DNA of 39,905 nt from Chitinivibrionales bacterium (lineage in GTDB: Bacteria; Fibrobacterota; Chitinivibrionia; Chitinivibrionales; JANQEN01): assembly GCA_028278335.1 (NCBI GenBank), contig JANQEN010000207.1, forward strand, positions 1 through 39,905, in the 5' to 3' direction. A program made the translations under genes and the position numbers. Below are positions 16,725 through 24,983 of this stretch, piece by piece (position 1 is the first letter of the stretch; each line of letters starts with the position of its first letter). Under the pieces are notes generated by a model, which saw only the letters and a list, made by a program, of their open reading frames with translations, did not search any database and was not told the DNA's origin.

Positions 16725-16779
16725 TTTTACATAATGTAATAACCACGGCCACTTTTATTCAAACAAGGAGTAAAAATAT

Positions 16780-17298
16780 ATGGCTAGAATTACAAAAGCT
16801 CAGTTGATCAAACTGCAGAAAAAACTAAAAACTGATGCAAAAATTGGCGAGCAATTTGGCATCACTCGTCAAGCCGTTCATCAATTGCGTAAAAAATATG
16901 CAATTGAATCCGTCATTGCAAAAAATGCCGAGAGAAATGAAAAAATTATTAAGGCCTACAAAGCTGGTGCTTCCGGTATTGCTCTTGCAAAGAAATTTAA
17001 ACTTTCAATTTCTCAGACTTATCGAATTATCAATGAGTCAAAGAAGGGGAAAAAGAAAGTTGTAAAGAAAAAGGTCGTTAAGAAGAAAGCCGTCAAAAAG
17101 AAGGTTGTAAAGAAGAAAGTCGTTAAAAAGGCTGTCAAGAAGAAGACGGTAAAGAAAGCCGCAAAAAAAACCGCTAAGAAAGTTGTAAAGAAAAAGGTCG
17201 TTAAAAAAGCTAAAAAGGCTCCGGCAAAAAAAGTAGTCAAGAAAAAGGCTGCTAAGAAGGTTGTTAAAAAGAAAGCGGCAAAGAAAAAGAAGAAATAG
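16780..17298 (+). CDS. DNA-binding protein: tandem HTH plus histone H1-like lysine tail
   Basis: 172 aa, predicted nucleoid-associated protein. The N-terminal 88 residues contain two helix-turn-helix-like units: TDAKIGEQFGITRQAVHQLRKKY (about 18-40) and GASGIALAKKFKLSISQTYRIIN (about 63-85), similar in style to resolvase-type HTHs. From residue 88 to the end the protein is almost only Lys, Val and Ala in short VVKKK/AAKK steps, as in the tails of eukaryotic H1 and bacterial H1-like proteins (Hc1, HctB, AlgP type). Such tails bind DNA non-specifically and condense it; the HTH part may add sequence preference. AAGGAG nine bases before the ATG, two promoters and a strong terminator suggest high monocistronic expression. 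Confidence 0.88.
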   Translation: MARITKAQLIKLQKKLKTDAKIGEQFGITRQAVHQLRKKYAIESVIAKNAERNEKIIKAYKAGASGIALAKKFKLSISQTYRIINESKKGKKKVVKKKVVKKKAVKKKVVKKKVVKKAVKKKTVKKAAKKTAKKVVKKKVVKKAKKAPAKKVVKKKAAKKVVKKKAAKKKKK

Positions 17299-17325
17299 CC
17301 TAGCTTTCTCGTATAGCAAGTTATA

Positions 17326-17357
17326 GGGACCCATAATCACTTATGGGTCCTTTTTTT
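17326..17357 (+). terminator. Rho-independent terminator of the H1-like gene
   Basis: GGACCCATAA (17327-17336) and TTATGGGTCC (17341-17350) form a perfect 10-bp stem with a TCAC loop, followed by seven T residues, 28 bases after the stop codon. Confidence 0.95.
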
Positions 17358-17495
17358 ATTGTCACCAAGGTCATTCATTTCTTCGTAAATATTGAATCCA
17401 GATATATTTTCAAAATTATAACAATGTAACTATGCTCTGTTTGCTTTTCAATTCGATCATTTCTATTCGTTAATTGTTTTGCTTTTAAGAATTTG

Positions 17496-19112
17496 ATGAA
17501 GACAAAATCACAATCAGAAACGAACAACTCACTTGGTAAAGCTGCAACCTATGCTGTTATAATCATGGCAGTGTCCAACATCCTTAGTAGACTTTTAGGA
17601 TGGGGAAGGATTAAAACACTGGCCCACCTTGCAGGAGTCTCAGGAGAGGTTGACGCCTACATATTTGCCTTTGCCATACCTGATCTTATAAACCACTTTC
17701 TTGCGGGAAGCGCTCTTTCAATAACCTTCATCCCTCTCTTTCAGAAGTACTTGGCACAGGATGATGAACAGGGAGCCTGGCGATTCTTTTCCAATGTTTT
17801 TACTGTAGGGACTATTGCCTTTATTATTGCAATTGTCTTATCGATGACCTTTACCAGCAACCTCTTCTTCTTTGTGGGAGAAAACATTAACGACCCAAAT
17901 AACCCCTCTCAAATGGGCCTCACCTTAAGACTCACACGAATTATTCTCCCAGCGCAACTCTTTTTTTTCTGGGGCGCATTATTAAACGGAGCTCAATATG
18001 CTAAGAAACGATTTCTCTTACCTTCATTAACCCCAGTACTCTATAACGTTGGAATTATTATCGGAGGAGTAGCCCTTTACAATAAAATTGGTATTGAAGG
18101 ATTCTCTTGGGGCGTGCTTTTGGGATCCTTTGTGGGGAATGTTGTTATTCAAATTCCTGGTGCGCTTCGGGTTGGCATGCGATTTAAACCGCATATAGAC
18201 TTGCGGGATAAAAGCCTTCACACCTTCTTGTTCCTAACGATTCCTCTTATAATCGGTCTTAGCATGACCTTCTCCAATGAGTTTCTTCCCAAATTATTTG
18301 CGACCTTTATTCCCAATGGTGAAGGAGCAATTGCAAATCTTGACTATGCCTACAAGGTTGTTAGCATGCTCTTTGGCTTTTTTGGACAAGCAGTGGTTGC
18401 CGGCGTTTACCCCTTTATTTCACAACTTGCAGTATCACAAAAACTTGACGAATTGCACAACCTTCTCTCAAAGATACTTATTAAAATCGCTGCCTTACTA
18501 ATTCCTATTGTAGGCATCTCTTTTGTATTAGCTCCGAACATTATTGGCATTCTTTTAGAGGGAGGTACCTTTCGACCTGAAGACACTGCCCTGGTTGCAA
18601 AGACCTTCTCCTACTATATACCCTGCGCCTTCTTCATGGCGGGAGCACTACTTTACATTCGAGCCTATTATGCGATGCAGAGAACTTTTTTTCCTATGAT
18701 CGTAAGCACCCTCTCCATTGGCCTTTGTTTACCCCTTTATTATTACCTGGCTCGAACAAATGGCTCACAGGGTATTGCTCTTGCTGCAACAGCTGCCATG
18801 ACAATTCTCTGTATTTCTATTAACACCTTTTGGAATCGCCACTACAAAGGAAATAATCAACAGGCTCTCTTAAAGGACATCTTGCTTATTACTCTTTTTG
18901 CATGTTTGGGAACTCTCTGCTCCTTTGGTCTTAAAAGAACAACCAGCTACTTTTCTTTCTTTTCAGAGATGACACCGCTTAAGCACTTTCTATTATGTCT
19001 CTATGCTGGTGGCCCTTCCTTTTTCATAACCTTTTTAGGTATAGAGCTAACAGGAATTCAAAATATCCGATCTATCCTTATGGATTTTGTTCAAAAGGTT
19101 CTCAGGCGATAA
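17496..19112 (+). CDS. murJ: Lipid II flippase MurJ (MviN family)
   Basis: 538-aa polytopic membrane protein with about 14 helices, MOP superfamily. It moves undecaprenyl-linked peptidoglycan precursor across the inner membrane. Family features: NILSRLLGWGRIKTLA after the first helix (MurJ S-R-x-x-G-x-x-R), a DAYIFAFAIPDLINHFLAGSALS segment, and an EGGTFRPEDTALVAKTFSYY stretch in the second half. The ATG at 17496 directly follows an in-frame TTG; either could start translation and no strong ribosome site distinguishes them. It stands between the H1-like gene terminator and convergent nadA, with 16 bases between stops. Because the polysaccharide operon has no recognisable Wzx, a role as an O-unit flippase was considered, but the sequence fits MurJ better. 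Confidence 0.93.
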   Translation: MKTKSQSETNNSLGKAATYAVIIMAVSNILSRLLGWGRIKTLAHLAGVSGEVDAYIFAFAIPDLINHFLAGSALSITFIPLFQKYLAQDDEQGAWRFFSNVFTVGTIAFIIAIVLSMTFTSNLFFFVGENINDPNNPSQMGLTLRLTRIILPAQLFFFWGALLNGAQYAKKRFLLPSLTPVLYNVGIIIGGVALYNKIGIEGFSWGVLLGSFVGNVVIQIPGALRVGMRFKPHIDLRDKSLHTFLFLTIPLIIGLSMTFSNEFLPKLFATFIPNGEGAIANLDYAYKVVSMLFGFFGQAVVAGVYPFISQLAVSQKLDELHNLLSKILIKIAALLIPIVGISFVLAPNIIGILLEGGTFRPEDTALVAKTFSYYIPCAFFMAGALLYIRAYYAMQRTFFPMIVSTLSIGLCLPLYYYLARTNGSQGIALAATAAMTILCISINTFWNRHYKGNNQQALLKDILLITLFACLGTLCSFGLKRTTSYFSFFSEMTPLKHFLLCLYAGGPSFFITFLGIELTGIQNIRSILMDFVQKVLRR

Positions 19113-19128
19113 CAGTTTTAAGAGTCTC

Positions 19129-20043
19129 TTACTTGCTCATTTCAAGCATCTTCTGAAGCGAATGAATGGCTTTCTCAGCTATTGCTTCAGGCACGGTAAT
19201 AACCTCACCGCCCGTTCCTTCCAAAGCATCACAGACAGATTGAAGGCTTCCCTTTTTCATGTTGGGACACACAACAGAGCTATCAATGGGATAGAATTTT
19301 TTTTCCGGATTCTGACGCTGTAGGGTATGGACAATACCAATTTCCGTGGCAATCACAAAGGCATTCTCCGAAGACTCCTTTACATAGGAGCACATTCCTC
19401 CGGTTGACATCACACCATCAGCTAAATCGCGACACTCCTTCGGTGCCTCAGGATGAATCAAAACAACAGCCTCTGGATGCTCTTTTTTTGCATTCGCAAT
19501 CATCTCTGGGGAGATATGCAGATGGGTTGGACAAAACCCTTCCCACAGAGCCATGGTATGACCGGTCTTCTCCTGGATCCATGATCCCAGATACTGATCG
19601 GGCACAAAGATAATTCCTTGCTCCTTAGGAATCTGCTCAGCAATCTTTACCGCATTGGAGCTGGTACAACAGATATCGGATAGCGCCTTTATCTCTGCAG
19701 TGGAATTGACATAGCACATAACTAGATAGTCGGGGTGCTCCTTTTTAAAATCAACAAGTTCCTCTGCAGTAATCATATCAGCCATGGGGCAGCCAGCATC
19801 AGGTATGGGCAGGATCACCTCTTTTTGAGGGCTTAGTATTGCTGCTGTTTCTGCCATAAAGCGAACACCACAAAATACGATACAATCGGCACGCTTCTCT
19901 TCAGCAGCTTTCACACTAAGACCATAGGAATCACCCACGTAGTCGGCAACATCCTGAATCTCTCCAGGTTGATAGGTGTGGGAAAGAATTATGGCGTTGC
20001 GCTGTTTCTTCAAAGCGGTGATTTTCTCAATAAGTGATTGCAT
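19129..20043 (-). CDS. nadA: Quinolinate synthase A
   Basis: [4Fe-4S] enzyme condensing iminoaspartate with dihydroxyacetone phosphate to quinolinate in de novo NAD synthesis. 304 aa, the size of the short-type NadA. The three cluster cysteines are visible with the expected spacing: Cys85 in DAGCPMADM, Cys171 in EGFCPTHLH and Cys259 in SVVCPNMKKG. Other family blocks are ILSHTYQPGEIQDVADYVGDS and CGVRFMAETAAIL. AAGGAA nine bases before the ATG supports the start. It follows nifS by 33 bases on the same strand, as in bacteria where a dedicated NifS matures the NadA cluster. nadB is not in the window. Confidence 0.97.
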   Translation of the reverse strand: MQSLIEKITALKKQRNAIILSHTYQPGEIQDVADYVGDSYGLSVKAAEEKRADCIVFCGVRFMAETAAILSPQKEVILPIPDAGCPMADMITAEELVDFKKEHPDYLVMCYVNSTAEIKALSDICCTSSNAVKIAEQIPKEQGIIFVPDQYLGSWIQEKTGHTMALWEGFCPTHLHISPEMIANAKKEHPEAVVLIHPEAPKECRDLADGVMSTGGMCSYVKESSENAFVIATEIGIVHTLQRQNPEKKFYPIDSSVVCPNMKKGSLQSVCDALEGTGGEVITVPEAIAEKAIHSLQKMLEMSK

Positions 20044-20076
20044 GCGTCTCTATTCCTTTACTAAAGTGCCTTACCA

Positions 20077-21234
20077 CTATTCATTGACATAGGGTGATAA
20101 TTGACGAAGGTAATCAACGATCTCTGGCATAATCTCTATTACCCTATCGACCTCTTTCTCCTCTGAGTAATAGCTCAGACTAAAACGAATCGAGCTGTGT
20201 GCCAACACATAGGGTAGCCCCATTGCCTGCATCACATGGGAGGGCTCCAAAGAGCCAGTTGTGCAGGCAGATCCTGAGGAGGCGGCAACATTTTTCTCAT
20301 CAAGCAATAATAGGATTGCCTCACCCTCAATAAACTTGAAACTAATATTAGTTGTATTGGGCAAACGATGCTTTGGATCACCATTTAACTTAGCCTCTTT
20401 ACAGGATTCTAAAACTCCTTTTTCTAAACGATCCCGCAATGCCTTCACCCGGGTATTCTCTTCGGCCATCCTCTTTTGGGCTAGTTCACAGGCTGTGCCA
20501 AGGCCAACAATATAGGCGATGTTCTCGGTGCCAGCCCGAAGCCCACTCTCCTGATGTCCACCAAAAAGGAGCGGTGGGATTTTTGTTCCCTTCCGGATAT
20601 AGATGACACCAACCCCTTTGGGTGCATGAAGTTTATGACCGGAAAGCGCCATCATGTCAACGGGAACCTTCTTCATATCTATAGGAATTTTTCCCGCAGC
20701 CTGCACAGCATCGGTATGAACCATGCCGCCCTTGCTCTTGACAAATTCGGCCACCTCCTGAATGGGAAATACTACACCGGTTTCGTTATTTGCCCACATC
20801 ATCGTCATGAGTGTGCGCTCATCTATTGCAGTGTTTTGCAGAGTCTCCATCTCTAGGAGTCCCGAAGAGTCAACAGGCACTTCAAAAAGTGTTACCCCAC
20901 GATTTGCCATTGCTTGACAGCTAGCTCGTACAGCCGGATGTTCTACCGTTGATGTTACAAGCCTTGCCCCGTTTCCCGTTTGTGTACAAAAACCCTGGAT
21001 CGCCATGTTATCGCTCTCAGAGCCACAACTGGTAAAGTAAATCTCTGAGGGACTGGCATTAATGAGCGCAGCAACCTGTTGGCGAGCCTTTTCGATATGT
21101 TTTTTTAGACTCCCGCCAAATCTATGAATGCTTGAGGGGTTGCCATAGTTATCCTTGAAAAAGGGCAACATCGCATCAAGCACTTCCGGAGCCACAGCGG
21201 TTGTGGCATTGTTGTCAAAGTAGATAGTTTTCAT
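20077..21234 (-). CDS. nifS: Cysteine desulfurase, NifS/IscS family
   Basis: PLP enzyme releasing sulfur from cysteine for Fe-S cluster assembly. 385 aa from the ATG at 21234, which has GGAGAG six bases upstream; a longer frame to 21258 would add eight residues. Seen: YFDNNATT at the N-terminus, the PLP lysine in SGHKLHAPKG (Lys201), GGGQE-like FGGHQESGLRAGTEN, and the mobile catalytic cysteine loop SSGSACTTGSLEPSHV (Cys324). The short loop and the sequence are group I. Co-directional with nadA downstream and a small membrane protein upstream. The context suggests a NAD-pathway role, but a general Isc-type role cannot be excluded, because no iscU is nearby. Confidence 0.95.
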   Translation of the reverse strand: MKTIYFDNNATTAVAPEVLDAMLPFFKDNYGNPSSIHRFGGSLKKHIEKARQQVAALINASPSEIYFTSCGSESDNMAIQGFCTQTGNGARLVTSTVEHPAVRASCQAMANRGVTLFEVPVDSSGLLEMETLQNTAIDERTLMTMMWANNETGVVFPIQEVAEFVKSKGGMVHTDAVQAAGKIPIDMKKVPVDMMALSGHKLHAPKGVGVIYIRKGTKIPPLLFGGHQESGLRAGTENIAYIVGLGTACELAQKRMAEENTRVKALRDRLEKGVLESCKEAKLNGDPKHRLPNTTNISFKFIEGEAILLLLDEKNVAASSGSACTTGSLEPSHVMQAMGLPYVLAHSSIRFSLSYYSEEKEVDRVIEIMPEIVDYLRQLSPYVNE

Positions 21235-21268
21235 AGTGTTCTCTCCGAGTTGAGTCAAATAATCTCAA

Positions 21269-21493
21269 CTACTTTTTATCCTCTATAAGGGCTATGGCCA
21301 TAAAGACGTTAAAGACAACCAATGATAACAGCAATATTGATTTAACAAGACTAACCGCAGCAAAAAGCAACCGCAAGGGCTTAAAGGTCTTTTTGGATGT
21401 TCCTGAATGTGTGGAGTGGGAAATTTTTTCAAAAAAGAGCAGAAGAATCCAAATGCCTGCCATTACAAAAAAGACCATTTTTAACGGTTTCAT
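21269..21493 (-). CDS. Small membrane protein, unknown function
   Basis: 74 aa with two hydrophobic helices: one at the N-terminus (MVFFVMAGIWILLLFF) and one near residues 42-68 (LLFAAVSLVKSILLLSLVVFNVF), separated by a basic loop. GGGGAT shortly before the ATG is an acceptable ribosome site. It lies 34 bases upstream of the nifS start on the same strand and probably shares its transcript. No family is recognised. Confidence 0.6.
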   Translation of the reverse strand: MKPLKMVFFVMAGIWILLLFFEKISHSTHSGTSKKTFKPLRLLFAAVSLVKSILLLSLVVFNVFMAIALIEDKK

Positions 21494-21602
21494 AGTAAAT
21501 CCCCATTGTTGAGAGTACTATTTCATATTTTATTCTACAGAAGGACTTGATGATTTCATTAAATCACCAAGCGTATACCCAAACAACCATAGAAACGATA
21601 CC

Positions 21603-23087
21603 ATGAAAATATATCATTTTATTCTCATTTTTAGTCTCTATTTATTTTCCTTTTCTAAAGTTTCAGATTCAACGGAAACTAAGCAAAAAACCCTTATATC
21701 TAAGGATAGTGCTCGAATCATATCACCACCTCATCAAACAATATTGAATAAACAAAAGATACGGTATGCAATCAATCCTCTCTGCTCAGTGACACAGGTT
21801 GTTTTGCTGGTCAACCATTACCCTGCTCAGGTCGACACCTTGGGCACTTTTTTTAAGCCCCCCTTTGAGGTTTTTTGGGACAACTCCTCCCTTTCTGACC
21901 AAGATCAAATCCATCTTCAATTTAGCTATATACTTTTTCATCCTCAGGGGGACACCATTATTTCAGCGCCGACCCCCCATCACTGGATCATCAACCGAAC
22001 AATTAATCATTCCAAAAAAAGATGCTATGCTTATCAAGTGCTTGAAGAGGAGGATATTGTTGTTGATGGAAACAGCAATGAATGGCCAACAAAGGGATGG
22101 AAAAACCTAGCCGGTAATGGAAGCTTTCGCTGTGGATGGACTGGAATAAGCTTCTTTCTCTGTGTTAAGGTCTATGATCCCTTGGTAACTGTCTACGATC
22201 GTGTTGAGGTTTGTTTTGACATGAAACAGACCCGGGACCCCTTTTTAAAAAAAGAGCATCGCATTCTCTCCTTTTGTCCCAAGACAATAAGCTTTGCCTG
22301 GGCTGTTGACATGACCGACTCGGGCAGCCAAGTCATGGACAGCGTGCTTTTCCGGCTCAACGAGGAGGTTCGATGGCGAAGCTCTCTTTCCGATGCAGGA
22401 TATACCATTGAAGCGTGTGTACCTTTATACCTTCTCTCGGACCTTCAGTTTCCCAACAGACGATTTGGTTTCGACATATCAGTTGTCAACACCAACCACA
22501 AAGGTTTACAGGAGTCGCAGGTCACATCCTGGTCTGGGGCAAATCCAGCAGAACGACATAGCCCCGAGAATTGGGGAACCATCAAACTTCGCCAAGCCTT
22601 TATCCCCTTAAAAATTGCTCTCTTTCTCGGCTTATCCCTAATCCTTTTGGTGATCGTTGTTATCGCATTTCTTCTCATAATCTCCTATAAAAGGAATCGC
22701 TCCTTTGAAAAAAGCGAAGAGAGACTACCCTCACCACAATTACAAAACCTTTTAAATCAGATTGAAAAAAGCCTTACCCAGAGGGGCCTTTCTATTGAAA
22801 CAGTTGCCCAGGCCACGGGACTCTCTTCGGAAAACATCGAATTATTATTACAAAAAGAGCGAGAGACAACCTTTTCTCAACTATTGCAGCTTCTTCGAAT
22901 AGCAAAGGCAAAGGAGCTACTCACTCAGGACAATATGACAATTGACCGGGTAGTTTCAGAAACGGGATTTGCCTCACAAAAAGAGTTTGAAGAAATCTTT
23001 TCCAGAATAGCCGGGGTTTCTCCAGAGCAGTGGCAAAAGAATCGGTTGGAGGAGCAGGCTGAAGAAAACGAGGAAGAGGAGGATTAA
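21603..23087 (+). CDS. Membrane-spanning one-component regulator: CBM9-like sensor, TM helix, AraC-type HTH
   Basis: 494 aa. Residues 1-20 are a signal/anchor sequence and 35-135 an Ig-like region (RIISPPHQTI start, VVLLVNHYPAQVDTLG). Residues 145-330 form a CBM9/DOMON-like carbohydrate-binding domain: DIVVDGNSNEWP, WTGISFFLCVKVYDP, DRVEVCFDMKQT, YTIEACVPL, RRFGFDISVVN and ENWGTIKL follow the family order. One transmembrane helix lies at 336-362. The cytoplasmic C-terminus (385-480) is an AraC/XylS DNA-binding domain with HTH units near 396-415 and 445-478 (FEEIFSRIAGVSPEQW). The topology suggests direct signalling from a periplasmic glycan to DNA without a kinase. Its stop overlaps the convergent cytidylyltransferase gene by four bases. 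Confidence 0.82.
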   Translation: MKIYHFILIFSLYLFSFSKVSDSTETKQKTLISKDSARIISPPHQTILNKQKIRYAINPLCSVTQVVLLVNHYPAQVDTLGTFFKPPFEVFWDNSSLSDQDQIHLQFSYILFHPQGDTIISAPTPHHWIINRTINHSKKRCYAYQVLEEEDIVVDGNSNEWPTKGWKNLAGNGSFRCGWTGISFFLCVKVYDPLVTVYDRVEVCFDMKQTRDPFLKKEHRILSFCPKTISFAWAVDMTDSGSQVMDSVLFRLNEEVRWRSSLSDAGYTIEACVPLYLLSDLQFPNRRFGFDISVVNTNHKGLQESQVTSWSGANPAERHSPENWGTIKLRQAFIPLKIALFLGLSLILLVIVVIAFLLIISYKRNRSFEKSEERLPSPQLQNLLNQIEKSLTQRGLSIETVAQATGLSSENIELLLQKERETTFSQLLQLLRIAKAKELLTQDNMTIDRVVSETGFASQKEFEEIFSRIAGVSPEQWQKNRLEEQAEENEEEED

Positions 23088-24871
23088 TCTTTACTTTTTA
23101 TAGCCTCACCAATCTTCTCAATAAGTAAACTGTTCTCCTCGGGCAGGCGAACTGCAAGACGTAAAAAATTGCCCTTTTTAGAAAATTTATTGGACACATC
23201 CTTTAAATAGATAGAGTGCTCCTTTAGCATAGTATTTACTAAATCCTCACAGGAGCATGAATCCTCCAACTGAAGCAAAAGAAAATTAGCTCCACTGGTG
23301 TACACCTCTTTAACACAAGAGAGAGCCTGCAATCCCTCTGTAAACTTTGCCCGGTCCCGCTTGGTCTCTGCAATGGATTGGGCCAAAACTTTTCGGTGCT
23401 TGAGAATTATCTCTAAGGTGAACTCGGCAAGAGAGTTCATGTTCCAAATAGGGATTCTACTGCTCACGTAATTGTTAAACTCAGCATCACAGCAATAGGA
23501 ATAACCCAAACGAACACCGGGAATTCCCAATGATTTACTCAGACTCTTCACCACAACAACATTATCCAAGGGCTGCTCTTCCAACGTATCAATAATCGAG
23601 CTGAACTGAGAAAATTCAATAAAGGACTCATCAACAATAAAGGTTTTTTGGGGATGGGCCTTGGCTGTAGCAACGATCCAATCAGTCGAAACCTCAGATC
23701 CTGTGGGGTTGTTAGGATTGACAATCACCACTACCGAGCAGGCGCCCATCTTTTCTTCAATATCATCGGTGTGTATGCCAATCTCATCGTAATAGTACTC
23801 TACATTGGGAAAGATTCGAGTGTACTCGCCAAAACCAGGCTTGGGCACCAACACTGTTTCCTGGCCAAATTTCTGCTGCAAAACAGGATAGATTTGTGAG
23901 GCCCCATTAAGGGCAAGCACCCGCTCCTCCTTACAAAGGAGAAACCAAGACATCTTTCTATTTAAAAAGCTCTGCTTTGACCCATAGTTGTGAATCAAAT
24001 TGGCCAGGTTGTTTTTCATCTCCGAAATAATAGAGCTATCGGGAAAGTGCATGTTCCGAATAAAACAGTAGTCAAGCACATCATAGTTCCAAAAGCCGCC
24101 AAAGCGATCCTCTAAGATCTTTTTGCGGTCCTTGTTAAAGACAAACTCGGCAACAGCAAGATCATTGGGGTCATCCACCTCGGCCCACACCATATCATCA
24201 ACAATACCAGCGTGGATCACCTCTTTTTGCATATAGATAAGGATACCCAAAATAAGCTCATAGTAGCAATTGTCATCAATAACATTGGCATAGTAGGAGA
24301 GCAATTTTTTAAAGGAGGTTTTACAAAACTCCTGGGAAAACTTATAAATATTGAGGGTCTTGTACTTATCAGAGAAATCAAAGTTTTCATCCTGTAAATG
24401 GGGTGGAATGACGCTTGTGATAACCTTATTGTTATCAACGGTTACCACGGTGCCGTCCATACCGCTTCTAAATTTATCAACCAAGGCCACATTGTCATAG
24501 GGGCTTTTAAGGAGCCTATCAATGACCGATGGGTCATAGATCAGGTCCGATTCAATCACAATAGTATCACTGGTGATCTCAATAGCATCAAAGGCAAGGG
24601 CCAAGGAAAAGATGTTATTCGTTTCTCGATATCGTTCATTATGGACATAGCTAAAGGTAACATCGGAGTAGGTTGATTGCAAATATTCCTGTAACTCCTC
24701 TGCACGGAAGCCGGTTACCATAATGATCTCAGTAATAGCATTATCAATAAGCCCATCAATAATCCGGCTAAGAATGGTCCGCTCTCCCACTGGTAGCAAG
24801 GTCTTGTGGGTTTGGTCCGTAAAAGGGCGCATTCTATTTCCATACCCGGCTGCAAGAATAATTGCTTTCAT
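23084..24871 (-). CDS. Bifunctional NTP-transferase / CobD-HisC-like PLP enzyme
   Basis: 595-aa fusion. The N-terminal 230 residues are a LicC/GlmU-type nucleotidyltransferase: AIILAAGYGNRMRPFT with KTLLPVG, then IMVTGF and VIESDLIYD. The remainder is a fold-type I PLP enzyme: NPNNPTG, VDESFIEF, the PLP lysine in VKSLSKSLG, IPGVRLGY and a C-terminal LRLAVR. DESFIEF and IPGVRLGY resemble threonine-phosphate decarboxylase CobD at least as much as histidinol-phosphate aminotransferase. A plausible product is a CDP-activated amino-alcohol, but this is inferred. Fused phosphonate cytidylyltransferase-transaminases (PntC type) are an alternative, though no phosphonate genes are visible. The ATG at 24871 is preferred over GTG 24880. 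Divergent from the TagF-like gene. Confidence 0.8.
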   Translation of the reverse strand: MKAIILAAGYGNRMRPFTDQTHKTLLPVGERTILSRIIDGLIDNAITEIIMVTGFRAEELQEYLQSTYSDVTFSYVHNERYRETNNIFSLALAFDAIEITSDTIVIESDLIYDPSVIDRLLKSPYDNVALVDKFRSGMDGTVVTVDNNKVITSVIPPHLQDENFDFSDKYKTLNIYKFSQEFCKTSFKKLLSYYANVIDDNCYYELILGILIYMQKEVIHAGIVDDMVWAEVDDPNDLAVAEFVFNKDRKKILEDRFGGFWNYDVLDYCFIRNMHFPDSSIISEMKNNLANLIHNYGSKQSFLNRKMSWFLLCKEERVLALNGASQIYPVLQQKFGQETVLVPKPGFGEYTRIFPNVEYYYDEIGIHTDDIEEKMGACSVVVIVNPNNPTGSEVSTDWIVATAKAHPQKTFIVDESFIEFSQFSSIIDTLEEQPLDNVVVVKSLSKSLGIPGVRLGYSYCCDAEFNNYVSSRIPIWNMNSLAEFTLEIILKHRKVLAQSIAETKRDRAKFTEGLQALSCVKEVYTSGANFLLLQLEDSCSCEDLVNTMLKEHSIYLKDVSNKFSKKGNFLRLAVRLPEENSLLIEKIGEAIKSKD

Positions 24872-24983
24872 AGCTAACACTTTCTTAATAGGAATTTAAC
24901 AGATAATGTATTTTAATCTTCGATTGAAAAAAGGAAGACTGGGAACTAAAATACATAAATACCATCCAGGAAATCGCCATTCT

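Larger units (their letters stand above)
16454..16779. other. Non-coding divergent control region
   Basis: 326 AT-rich bases between the GIY-YIG nuclease gene and the H1-like gene. It contains an 8-bp perfect inverted repeat (16476-16504), two good sigma-70-type promoters reading toward the H1-like gene, and an AAGGAG ribosome site at 16765-16770. Its length and promoter content are unusual for this compact window. No small gene was found in it. Confidence 0.65.

Noticed and set aside
17019..17340. Minus-strand Phe/Leu-rich open frames opposite the H1-like gene
   Set aside because: They mirror the Lys codon repeats of the real gene (AAG/AAA read as CTT/TTT) and lack starts with ribosome sites.
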